A program made the translations under genes and the position numbers. DNA of 40,583 bases. Source: Rhodocyclaceae bacterium. Lineage in GTDB: Bacteria; Pseudomonadota; Gammaproteobacteria; Burkholderiales; Rhodocyclaceae. Where the stretch lies: positions 1-40,583 of the forward strand of contig JAEUNL010000056.1 of NCBI GenBank assembly GCA_016791115.1, in the 5' to 3' direction. Below, piece after piece: positions 15,879 to 23,407 of this stretch (position 1 is its first letter; every line of letters begins with the position of its first letter). Under the pieces are notes generated by a model. The model searched no databases, was not told the DNA's origin, and saw nothing but the letters and a program-made list of their open reading frames with translations.

Positions 15879-17846
15879 ATGAAGCGCGGCCTTGCTGAAC
15901 ATTCCCTGCGCTGGATTCGGGTACGCGCATTGCCGGTCGTGCTGTGCGTCGCCTGCAGCGCAACGCAGGCGGCGGCAGGCGACGAACGGATACTTGCCGC
16001 TCACGATGCGGCGCGCGCCAACGACCGGGCGAAGCTCGCGCAACTGGCCGCAAGCGGTGGCGGACATCCGCTCGACCAGTACGTCGACTACTGGGCGCTG
16101 CGTGCGCGTTCTGACACGTTCGAACCGGCTGCCGTGCTCGATTTTCTCAAGCGCCACGAGGGGGATTACCTGGCCGAGCGTCTGCGCGGCGAATGGCTGA
16201 AGGAACTCGGCCGCACGCGCAACTGGCCGCTGTTTGGCGAACACTACGGCGCGCTCTTCGATCCCGATCAGGAATTGCGCTGCTACGCGTTGCACGCCCG
16301 TCATCTGGCGGGCGATACCCAGGCAGCCGAGCAGGCTAAAGGCATGTGGCTGAATGCGGATCTGCCCGAGTCCTGCCATCAGTTCATGCTGGCATTGATC
16401 TCGGAATCGCGCGTCGACCACGAAGCGGCCTGGGAGCGCGTGCGCCGGCTGGCAGAAGGCCGGCGCGTGACGGCCGCAAAGGCCGTCGTTCCCTGGTTGC
16501 CGCCGGGGGAGCAACCCGATCTTGCCGCACTCGAGTTGGCGGTCAACAGTCCCGAAGCGTATTTGAACCGCCTGCCGAAGAATTTTTCGATCCGGCGCGG
16601 GGGGCGGGAATTGGCGATGATCGCGATCGCGCGGCTGGCACGAAGCGATGCGGCCGGTGCGGCGACCCGTTGGCAATCGATCGCCCAGCGCTTCTCGACC
16701 GACGAACGTGGTTGGGTCGCCACTTTCCTTGGACAATATTCGGCCCAGCAGCATCTGGGCGATGCGCTGGCCTGGTTTAAGGCGGCGGGCGATACGCCGT
16801 TGTCCGAAGAACAGAGCGCGTGGAAGGTACGCGCCGCGCTGCGTGCCCAGAACTGGCGGGTCGTGAAATCTGCGATCGAGGCGATGGCAGATCGCCAGCG
16901 CGCCGAGGCAGCCTGGACTTACTGGTTCGGACGTGCGAACGCAGCACTTGGCGACCTGGACGCCGCGTTTGTCAGCTACGCGAAACTCAGCGGACAGGCG
17001 AATTTCTACGGCAATCTCGCCGACGACGAACTCGGACGTCCGATACAACCACCGGAGAAGGCAGCGAAGCCGACCGACGCGGAGATCGCGGCCGCCGCGA
17101 ACGATCCATCGATCCGCCGCGCCCTGCTGCTGCTCCGGCTGGGGAGCGACATGCGGATGGAGGCAATCCGCGAATGGAACTGGGCATTGCGCAATCGCGA
17201 CGACCGTTTCCTGCTCGCTGCCGCCGACGTGGCGCAGCGCAACGAGGTGTGGGATCGCGCGATAAGCGCTGCCGATCGTACCAACGGCGAACACAACTAC
17301 GACCTGCGCTACCTGGCGCCGTTCAAGGAGCTGGTTGCGCCGCGTGCGCGCGAACTCGGCCTCGATCCGGCGTGGGTCTATGGCTTGATGCGTCAGGAAT
17401 CGCGCTTCGTGATGAGCGTTCGCTCGTCGGCCGGCGCGCAGGGGCTGATGCAGCTGATGCCGGCCACGGCGAAATGGGTCGCCAAGCGCATCGGCCTCAA
17501 GGATTTCTCGCTGGCACGCGTCACCGACATGGACACCAACGTCACGCTCGGAACGCACTACCTGTCGATCGTCTATTCCGATCTCGGCAACGATCCTGTC
17601 CTGGCGTCCGCAGCTTACAACGCGGGGCCGGGGCGCGCGCGCAAATGGCGCGACAGCAAGCCGCTCGAGGCGGCAATCTACATCGAGGGCATTCCTTTCA
17701 ACGAAACGCGCGATTACGTCAAGAAGGTGATGAGCAACGCCGTTTTCTACGCCGCGCAGTTCGAGGGCAAGCCGCAGTCGCTCAAGTCGCGGCTTGGCAA
17801 CGTGCGGCCGGCCAATGGCGCGGAAACGGTGCCGGACACGCCCTGA
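15879..17846 (+). CDS. slt: Soluble lytic murein transglycosylase (Slt70-like)
   Basis: 655 residues with a signal peptide (LPVVLCVACSATQAAAG). A long alpha-superhelical U/L region follows. The C-terminal goose-lysozyme-like catalytic domain has GLMRQESRF with Glu507 as the acid, then AGAQGLMQLMPATAKWVAK and SAAYNAGPGRARKW. It cleaves peptidoglycan with formation of 1,6-anhydromuropeptides in the periplasm. The start follows GAAACAGGATGGTA. A double hairpin follows the stop and marks the end of this transcription unit. Confidence 0.95.
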   Translation: MKRGLAEHSLRWIRVRALPVVLCVACSATQAAAGDERILAAHDAARANDRAKLAQLAASGGGHPLDQYVDYWALRARSDTFEPAAVLDFLKRHEGDYLAERLRGEWLKELGRTRNWPLFGEHYGALFDPDQELRCYALHARHLAGDTQAAEQAKGMWLNADLPESCHQFMLALISESRVDHEAAWERVRRLAEGRRVTAAKAVVPWLPPGEQPDLAALELAVNSPEAYLNRLPKNFSIRRGGRELAMIAIARLARSDAAGAATRWQSIAQRFSTDERGWVATFLGQYSAQQHLGDALAWFKAAGDTPLSEEQSAWKVRAALRAQNWRVVKSAIEAMADRQRAEAAWTYWFGRANAALGDLDAAFVSYAKLSGQANFYGNLADDELGRPIQPPEKAAKPTDAEIAAAANDPSIRRALLLLRLGSDMRMEAIREWNWALRNRDDRFLLAAADVAQRNEVWDRAISAADRTNGEHNYDLRYLAPFKELVAPRARELGLDPAWVYGLMRQESRFVMSVRSSAGAQGLMQLMPATAKWVAKRIGLKDFSLARVTDMDTNVTLGTHYLSIVYSDLGNDPVLASAAYNAGPGRARKWRDSKPLEAAIYIEGIPFNETRDYVKKVMSNAVFYAAQFEGKPQSLKSRLGNVRPANGAETVPDTP

Positions 17847-17851
17847 TCCTG

Positions 17852-17899
17852 CCCGCGCGGCGACGCCGCGCGGGTCGCTTCCCCGGCTGCCAGGCCGGG
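17852..17899 (+). terminator. Tandem hairpins after slt
   Basis: First stem: CCCGCGCGGC (17852-17861) / GCCGCGCGGG (17865-17874), 10 perfect pairs with a 3-nt loop. Second: CCCGGC (17882-17887) / GCCGGG (17894-17899). There is no strong T run. Position and strength suggest the slt 3' end and the left edge of the respiratory locus. Confidence 0.55.
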
Positions 17900-17928
17900 T
17901 TCCGCCGCATTCTGGCGTTCATCGCGCC

Positions 17929-18002
17929 TGACAATTTGTCATCGAATACCTCCAAGGTTTCAACGAGTTGCACGGGCACGTTGCCGGCCTGACTTTTTGT
18001 CA
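17929..18002. promoter_or_regulatory. Two TGAC-N5-GTCA sites, candidate enhancer (UAS) for a sigma-54 activator
   Basis: TGACAATTTGTCA (17929-17941) and TGACTTTTTGTCA (17990-18002) share the pattern TGAC-w-w-TTTGTCA and are 61 bases apart, close to six helical turns. The first is a perfect palindrome around a central T. They lie about 95 and 155 bases upstream of the -24 element at 18093, the usual place for dimers of a sigma-54 activator. The likely binder is the response regulator encoded at 26630. GTCATGAC (18000-18007) overlaps the second site. Confidence 0.55.
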
Positions 18003-18090
18003 TGACGAACGGCCTGCGCTGGCGCAAATGCGCGTCGCCCCGCCACCTCTAACCCATTGAATTTTCAAGACTCTGGAGCCGGTGCCCTGC

Positions 18091-18107
18091 TTGGCACGCA
18101 TGCTGCA
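18091..18107 (+). promoter_or_regulatory. Sigma-54 (-24/-12) promoter
   Basis: TTGGCACGCATGCTGCA matches the consensus TTGGCACG-N4-TTGCA at all positions but one (CTGCA for TTGCA). The GG and GC pairs have the required spacing. Transcription would start near 18118, 28 bases before the first gene. The locus encodes its own sigma-54 activator with a GAFTGA loop (26630), which makes this assignment strong. Confidence 0.8.
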
Positions 18108-18145
18108 ATAGTGTCAGCAAGGACACGATTTGGCAGAGGTTGCGA

Positions 18146-18475
18146 ATGCTTCGAAGGTTTGTCTGCGGTACCGCGGTTTTGCTCGGCCTGCTCATGAACG
18201 CGCCGGCCGGGGCGGACAGTTTGTTCGTCGCGGGTCTGCAGCCCCATCAGCGGCCGGCGGGTGCGCCGACGATGCGTGCCAGCGACCGTGATCGGGCGGC
18301 GGCCAGACAGTTCCGCGGCATCGTGAAGCCTTACCCGCAATCGCTTGGCTTTGCGAGCAACCACGGGGGTTGGTTCACACCCTTCACCGAACCGGGCATG
18401 ACAGGTCGGTACGACCTGCGCCTCTATCACCAGTCATCGGCCAATGACCGCAAAGGCGGAAAGGTCGGTGGCTGA
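18146..18475 (+). CDS. Small secreted protein of unknown function, first gene of the sigma-54 operon
   Basis: 109 residues from the ATG at 18146 (a TTG two codons earlier is possible), preceded by GCAGAGG. The signal peptide MLRRFVCGTAVLLGLLMNAPAGADS is clear. The ~85-residue mature part is basic and polar, with PHQRPAGAPTMRASDRD, a RQFRGIVKPYPQ stretch and HGGWFTPFTEPGMTGRYDLRL; it has no cysteine and no family I recognise. Being promoter-proximal in a respiratory operon, it should be among the most transcribed genes here. A periplasmic helper or substrate-binding role is possible but unproven. Confidence 0.65.
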   Translation: MLRRFVCGTAVLLGLLMNAPAGADSLFVAGLQPHQRPAGAPTMRASDRDRAAARQFRGIVKPYPQSLGFASNHGGWFTPFTEPGMTGRYDLRLYHQSSANDRKGGKVGG

Positions 18476-18588
18476 ACACGGAATTCGGGCCTTTGGGGGG
18501 CCTGATGCAAGCAGCAGCCGACATGCGCGGCCGACAACGGTTCGACGCAATGAGCTGCACGATTCTTTTTCTTACTGGGGGTAATCGA

Positions 18589-19200
18589 ATGAAATCCAAA
18601 CTCACTCGCGCTTCTGTTGCAGCAATGTTGATGTGCATGTGTGCCACCGCCACGACCGCTCTAGCCGAGGAGCAGAAGGGCATGAGTGGGATGAGCGGTA
18701 TGTCCGGGATGAGCGGCATGTCAGGGCAGAAGGGCATGTCCGGCATGGAAGGTCAGAAGGGCATGTCTGGGATGTCCGGCATGAGCGGCATGTCCGGGAT
18801 GGGGGGCATGTCGGGCATGGAAGGCCAGAAGGGCATGTCTGGGATGTCCGGCATGAGCGGCATGGGTGGTATGGATGGCATGTCGGGCATGCAGGGCAAG
18901 GGCAAGAAGAAGAAGCACAAGAAGGCGACTGGCCAATCCGGTATGAGTGGCATGTCCGGGATGTCCGGCATGAGCGGGATGAGTGGCATGTCGGGCATGG
19001 AAGGCCAGAAGGGCATGTCCGGAATGAGCGGTATGTCCGGCCAGAAGGGCATGAGCGGCATGTCTGGCATGGAAGGCCAGAAGGGCATGTCCGGCATGAG
19101 CGGCATGAGCGGTATGTCCGGCCAGAAGGGCATGAGCGGCATGTCCGGCATGGAAGGTCAGAAGGGCATGTCCGGCATGAGCGGGATGCAGGGCAAGTAA
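18589..19200 (+). CDS. Periplasmic Met-Ser-Gly triplet-repeat protein
   Basis: 203 residues from the ATG at 18589 (GGGGG upstream). The signal peptide MKSKLTRASVAAMLMCMCAT...TALA is followed by a 177-residue mature chain. This is almost only x-y-Gly triplets in unbroken phase: blocks of MSG separated by QKG, with occasional MEG, MGG, MDG or MQG. By my count 44 of the 177 residues are Met. One basic linker (KGKKKKHKKATGQ) interrupts it near the middle without losing the triplet phase. No cysteine or aromatic residue. It resembles, only in spirit, Met-rich MXKDX repeat proteins such as the hypochlorite-scavenging MrpX. Possible roles are oxidant sink, copper or other soft-metal binding, or product-particle coating. 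The DNA is a minisatellite, so copy number may vary between strains. Confidence 0.85.
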   Translation: MKSKLTRASVAAMLMCMCATATTALAEEQKGMSGMSGMSGMSGMSGQKGMSGMEGQKGMSGMSGMSGMSGMGGMSGMEGQKGMSGMSGMSGMGGMDGMSGMQGKGKKKKHKKATGQSGMSGMSGMSGMSGMSGMSGMEGQKGMSGMSGMSGQKGMSGMSGMEGQKGMSGMSGMSGMSGQKGMSGMSGMEGQKGMSGMSGMQGK

Positions 19201-19222
19201 TCGGTTCGATGCAAGTCGCATT

Positions 19223-19252
19223 CGGCTGCCGGTGGGCGTCCACCGGCAGCCG
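19223..19252 (+). terminator. Strong hairpin between the Met-rich gene and the cytochrome gene
   Basis: CGGCTGCCGGTGG (19223-19235) pairs perfectly with CCACCGGCAGCCG (19240-19252), 13 bp with a 4-nt loop, 22 bases after the Met-rich stop. There is only GTTTC after it, so it is more likely a partial terminator or a 3'-stabilising element than a full stop. It would raise the first two products over the enzyme subunits. Confidence 0.55.
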
Positions 19253-19310
19253 GTTTCGGCGCCCTTATCTCGCTGATCGGGCGCAATCGTTCTCATAGCC
19301 GGGTTCCGTC

Positions 19311-20147
19311 ATGTATTCGACGCGTTCAACGGCGGCCCGCCGGAACTGGTGGGTCGTGATCATCACCAGCAGTGCCATCCTTGCGGGCTTGCTTTACTCG
19401 ATCGGCGCCTCGGCCGGATCGCCGTCGTATGAGCGCGCCCGGTGGCATCCGATACACCGCTCTCCTCAGATCGAGCAGGCAAGCGATGCGGAGTGCCTCG
19501 AGTGCCATCGCGAGATCCTCGATCACCGGCCCCGCAAGGTATCGCCCGCCGGCGTGCGCGCCGATCGCGTGCAGGCCTGGTACCAGACGCTGGATACGTA
19601 TGCGGGCGAGCAGGCGGATTTTCACGCACGTCATTTGAAGACTGCATACTCGGAAAAGGTCATGTCTCTCAAGTGCACGACCTGCCATCAGGGCAGCGAC
19701 CCGCGCGAAGAGGCGGTTTCTCCCCCGACCTCCAGACCGGCCGGCTTCACCTTGCGCAAGATGGTGGATCCCGGCACCTGCCTGATGTGCCATGGCCGGA
19801 TGCCGCATGAGCTCATGGGCTTGCCGGGACCATGGACCGAATCTCGCGAAATGTTCGGGAACAACTGCCAGACGTGCCACGCGGTGATTCGCACGGTGCG
19901 CCATCAGGTCAATTTTCTTAAGGCGGACGCCATCGAGAAGTTGGGTGCCGACAGCGGCGATGTCTGTTACGGCTGTCATGGCGGGCGCCAGTGGTACCGG
20001 ATTGCCTACCCCTACCCGCGCCACGCATGGCCGGGCATGGCTGATGAAGTGCCTGATTGGGCGAAGGGTCGGCCAAACGAATCTGCGCCGCGTTTCCGCA
20101 GCGCCACGACTACATCCGCCGGGAGTAAAGACAATGCAACTCGATAA
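19311..20147 (+). CDS. Membrane-anchored pentaheme c-type cytochrome
   Basis: 278 residues. An N-terminal signal-anchor (NWWVVIITSSAILAGLLYSIGA, 12-33) is uncleaved by appearance. Five CxxCH heme sites are at C62, C122, C157, C186 and C219. The spacing and absence of the NapC N-terminal heme signature argue against a plain NapC/NrfH protein, and it is shorter than TorC. It overlaps the catalytic-subunit gene by 14 bases, so it is almost certainly its redox partner. It would replace the DmsC-type quinol-oxidising anchor and carry electrons from the membrane to the Fe-S subunit. The quinol-oxidising step itself is inferred. Confidence 0.85.
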   Translation: MYSTRSTAARRNWWVVIITSSAILAGLLYSIGASAGSPSYERARWHPIHRSPQIEQASDAECLECHREILDHRPRKVSPAGVRADRVQAWYQTLDTYAGEQADFHARHLKTAYSEKVMSLKCTTCHQGSDPREEAVSPPTSRPAGFTLRKMVDPGTCLMCHGRMPHELMGLPGPWTESREMFGNNCQTCHAVIRTVRHQVNFLKADAIEKLGADSGDVCYGCHGGRQWYRIAYPYPRHAWPGMADEVPDWAKGRPNESAPRFRSATTTSAGSKDNATR

Positions 20148-22722
20148 CGGTCTCCTCGAGCGGCTCGGCGAAGCGCTCGCGAAGACCCGGCTTAGCCGGC
20201 GAGACTTCCTCAAGGACACCGCGCTGGCGTCCGCCCTTTCTGCGACCGGCCTGATCAGCCTGGCGCGCAGCGGCGAGGCCAAGGCGTTTGCCTACGAACC
20301 GTATTACACCGACAACCAGCTCACCACCGTCGTAACCTCATGTGCGCACAATTGCGGCTCGCGTCACATGCTCGTTGCGCACAAGAAGGGCGACGTCATC
20401 GTTCGTCTTTCAACTGATGACGGCAGTTATCAGGCGGAAGGCAAGTTCGGCCTCGACACCGAGGAGTTGCCGCAACTGCGTGCCTGCCTGCGCGGGCGTT
20501 CCTACCGGGCGCGCCTGTATTCTCAGGAGCGCCTCCTCTACCCGATGATGCGGGTCGGCGAGCGGGGCGAAGGCAAGTTCAAGCGCGTATCGTGGGATAC
20601 TGCCCTCGACTTCGTCGCGCGCAAAATGGTCGAGCTCAAGCGTCAATACGGCCCGACTGCGATTCTCGACCAAGCCTATGCTGGCGCCTCGTACGGCGTA
20701 TTGCACAAGTCGGACCAGATCGAGGGGTTGCTCGCGCGCTTCCTGGGCATGTTCGGCTGCCGCACCAATTCATGGTCGGTGCCGTCGTATCAGGGCACTA
20801 CGTTTTCCTCACGCATCACTTTCGGCACCATCGAGGACGGCAACGAGGACGATGCCTTCGCGCACTCGAAGCTGATGATCATGTGGGGCTGGAACCCGGC
20901 CTACACCTTCCACGGCGGCAACACCTTCTACTACATGCGACTGGCCAAGCAGCGCGGCTGCAAGTTCGTGCTGGTCGACCCGCAGTACACCGATTCGGCC
21001 GCCGCTTACGATGCCTGGTGGATTCCGATCAAGCCCAACACCGATGCCGCGATGCTGGCGGCGATGGCGCACTACATCTTCGACAACAATCTGCATGATC
21101 AGGCGTTCATCGACAAGTTCTGCCAGGGCATGGATGCCGGCACCATGCCGGACTGGGCCAAGGACAAGGAGAGTTTCAAGGACTACATCTTCGGCAAGTA
21201 CGACGGAACGCCGAAGACGCCGGAATGGGCCGAGAAGATCTGCGGCGTCAAGGCCGAGGACATCCGCAAGCTTGCGCACATGTATGCCACCACCAAGCCG
21301 GCGGCGCTCAAGGCGTCTTGGTCGCCAGGCCGCAACGCCTACGGCGAGCAGTACAACCGCATGGCCGCCGCCGTGCAGGCGATGACCGGCAACATCGGCG
21401 TGCTCGGCGGATGCGCGGAAGGCGTTGGCAAGGCTTGGCATTCCGAGTCGATTGCCTATCCCTACGACGAGAATGCCAATCTCTGGTGGGGCTCGATCAA
21501 GTCCGACCGCTGGGCGCACTGCGTGCTCAACTACCCGAACGTCAAGCGCGAGGAAGTCGGCCTCTGGCCGCGCGACGACGAACTCGACGGCAAGATTCCG
21601 AACATCCGTGCGGTGTGGTGGCACGGGTCCGACTGGTTCAACCAGCTCACCAACATCAACAAGGAAATCGAGGCGATCAAGAAGCTCGACCTCGTTGTAT
21701 GCAATGATTCGACGATCACGCCGTCCGGCCTGTGGGCCGACGTGCTGTTCCCGATCGCCACCCACTTCGAGCGGCACGACGTCGCACTACCCTGGTACAA
21801 GGGCCACTACTACATCCACAGGCCCAAGGTGATCGAGCCGCTCGGCGAGTCCAAGACGGATTTCCAGGTGTTCACGGAACTCGCCTACCGCCTGGAGAAG
21901 CTCGACCCGGCGCTCAAGGGCTTTGGCAAGCGCTTCAACCCGCGTGCAACGCGCGACTACTTCCGCAACCCGGACAAGACCGACGAGGCTTACCTGCGCA
22001 CCTGGTGGAACGAGCGTGTGATGGGCGACCAGGAAGTCGAGATGGGCTGGCAGGAATTCAAGAAGCGTGGCGTCTACAAGTTCGAGCTCGAGGAACCGCA
22101 TGTTGCATTCCGCGAGCAGATCGAGGAGGGCGAGCCCTTCGAGACACCGTCGGGCAAGATCGAGATTCTGTCGACTACGCTGGCCCAGATCACCGACTGG
22201 ACGAAGACGCAGTACGGCTACGAGATTCCTTCCATCCCGAAATGGGTCGAGCCGTGGGAATCGCTCAACTCGCCGAAGACGCGTGAGCACCCGTTCCACC
22301 TGATCAGTCCGCACCCGCGCTGGCGTACCCACAGCATCTTCCACAACATCGCCTGGTTGCGCGAGACCTTCTCGCAGGAGGTCACGATCAACGCGTCGGA
22401 CGCCAAGCGGCTCGGCATCGAAATGGGCGATACCGTGGAGATCTACAACGCCCGCGGCAGCATCGTCGTACCGGCCTATGTCACCGAGCGCTGCATGCCC
22501 GGCGTGCTGGTCGTGCACGAAGGCGCATGGATGGACCTCGACGACAAGGGCGTCGATCGCGCAGGCAATCCGGATTTCCTCACGCTCGACGAGCCCAGTC
22601 CGGCCGGCGCCTTTGCCTATAACACGGTGTTGTGCAACATCCGCAAGACCGATCTCGACCATCGACCCGGCTGGGACCAGCTCGCGACCGCGCGCAGCCA
22701 TGTGTTCCGCCGTGGCGATTGA
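20134..22722 (+). CDS. DmsA-like molybdopterin oxidoreductase, catalytic subunit (Tat-exported)
   Basis: 862 residues from the ATG at 20134. The Tat signal TRLSRRDFLKDTALAS (R22/R23) sends it to the periplasm. Overall it follows the E. coli DmsA/YnfE family (ACLRGRSYRARLY, YPMMRVGERGEGKFKRVSWD, then a WGWNPAYTFHGG cofactor segment and the C-terminal MoCo-binding domain). The Fe-S motif is C70-x3-C74-x3-H78-x39-C118: the third ligand is His where DmsA has Cys. Ser218 (VPSYQG) aligns with the molybdenum-ligand serine of DmsA. The substrate is unknown; S- or N-oxides, or oxyanions such as selenate, are possible. The gene overlaps the cytochrome gene and is followed after 13 bases by the Fe-S subunit. 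Confidence 0.88.
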   Translation: MQLDNGLLERLGEALAKTRLSRRDFLKDTALASALSATGLISLARSGEAKAFAYEPYYTDNQLTTVVTSCAHNCGSRHMLVAHKKGDVIVRLSTDDGSYQAEGKFGLDTEELPQLRACLRGRSYRARLYSQERLLYPMMRVGERGEGKFKRVSWDTALDFVARKMVELKRQYGPTAILDQAYAGASYGVLHKSDQIEGLLARFLGMFGCRTNSWSVPSYQGTTFSSRITFGTIEDGNEDDAFAHSKLMIMWGWNPAYTFHGGNTFYYMRLAKQRGCKFVLVDPQYTDSAAAYDAWWIPIKPNTDAAMLAAMAHYIFDNNLHDQAFIDKFCQGMDAGTMPDWAKDKESFKDYIFGKYDGTPKTPEWAEKICGVKAEDIRKLAHMYATTKPAALKASWSPGRNAYGEQYNRMAAAVQAMTGNIGVLGGCAEGVGKAWHSESIAYPYDENANLWWGSIKSDRWAHCVLNYPNVKREEVGLWPRDDELDGKIPNIRAVWWHGSDWFNQLTNINKEIEAIKKLDLVVCNDSTITPSGLWADVLFPIATHFERHDVALPWYKGHYYIHRPKVIEPLGESKTDFQVFTELAYRLEKLDPALKGFGKRFNPRATRDYFRNPDKTDEAYLRTWWNERVMGDQEVEMGWQEFKKRGVYKFELEEPHVAFREQIEEGEPFETPSGKIEILSTTLAQITDWTKTQYGYEIPSIPKWVEPWESLNSPKTREHPFHLISPHPRWRTHSIFHNIAWLRETFSQEVTINASDAKRLGIEMGDTVEIYNARGSIVVPAYVTERCMPGVLVVHEGAWMDLDDKGVDRAGNPDFLTLDEPSPAGAFAYNTVLCNIRKTDLDHRPGWDQLATARSHVFRRGD

Positions 22723-22735
22723 GCCGGAGAGCGAC

Positions 22736-23407
22736 ATGGCCGAACAAGACAAACTCGACCGCATCAAGCAGGCCGTCAAGCGCCGGAAGAAGGAAATCTA
22801 CACGCCGGTGGTGCCGGACAAACAGCTTGGCTTCATCCACAACAACGTCGACTGCATCGGTTGCCGTGCCTGCGAGATTGCCTGCAAGGACAAGAACGGT
22901 CTTGCTGCGGGTCCGCGCTTCCGCCGCGTGCTCTACATCGAGGGTGGGCACTACCCGGATGTCTATGCCTACAAGGTCAACGTTTCCTGCAATCACTGCG
23001 CCGAGCCTGCCTGCCTGCCGACCTGCCCGACAGGCGCGATCTGGAAGCGCAAGAGCGACGGCATCGTCGACATCGATTCGACGCTCTGCATCGGCTGTCG
23101 CCGCTGCGAGGCGGCCTGCCCTTACGGCGCCCCGCAGTTCGATCCCGCCGACAACCTGGTCAAGAAGTGCAACCTCTGTGTCGACGAGATCGAAGCCGGT
23201 CGCAAGCCCTACTGCGTGATGGCGTGCATGATGCGCGTGCTGGACGTCGGTCCGATCGACGCGTTGCGCAAGGGCACGCATCCGACCAAGGCGATGGGTC
23301 CGAACGATCAGCCTGTCGGCGCGGTGAAGAATTTTGCCGATCCGGAACTGACGCATCCCTCGATCGTCTTCATCCCGCACAGCAAGGGTCGCGTCGATGG
23401 GAAATGA
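22736..23407 (+). CDS. Four-cluster ferredoxin-type electron-transfer subunit (DmsB-like)
   Basis: 223 residues; start ATG at 22736 after GAGCCGGAGAGCGAC. Sixteen cysteines form four [4Fe-4S] sites: C40/43/46/50, C85/88/93/97, C118/121/124/128 and C145/148/160/164. This is the DmsB/NrfC/PhsB pattern. It lacks its own signal and should be exported in complex with the Tat-bearing catalytic subunit, accepting electrons from the pentaheme cytochrome. Confidence 0.92.
   Translation: MAEQDKLDRIKQAVKRRKKEIYTPVVPDKQLGFIHNNVDCIGCRACEIACKDKNGLAAGPRFRRVLYIEGGHYPDVYAYKVNVSCNHCAEPACLPTCPTGAIWKRKSDGIVDIDSTLCIGCRRCEAACPYGAPQFDPADNLVKKCNLCVDEIEAGRKPYCVMACMMRVLDVGPIDALRKGTHPTKAMGPNDQPVGAVKNFADPELTHPSIVFIPHSKGRVDGK

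Noticed and set aside
18602..19296. Three antisense open frames over the Met-rich gene
   Set aside because: Any frame stays open in a 9-base repeat; the sense frame has signal peptide, start context and operon position.
19311..20147. Naming the cytochrome as NapC/NrfH or TorC
   Set aside because: Five hemes, different spacing, no NapC-type first heme motif, and too short for TorC.
20134..22722. Naming the enzyme as DMSO, selenate or TMAO reductase
   Set aside because: Sequence reading supports only the DmsA/YnfE family level; the altered Fe-S motif and partners make substrate naming unsafe.
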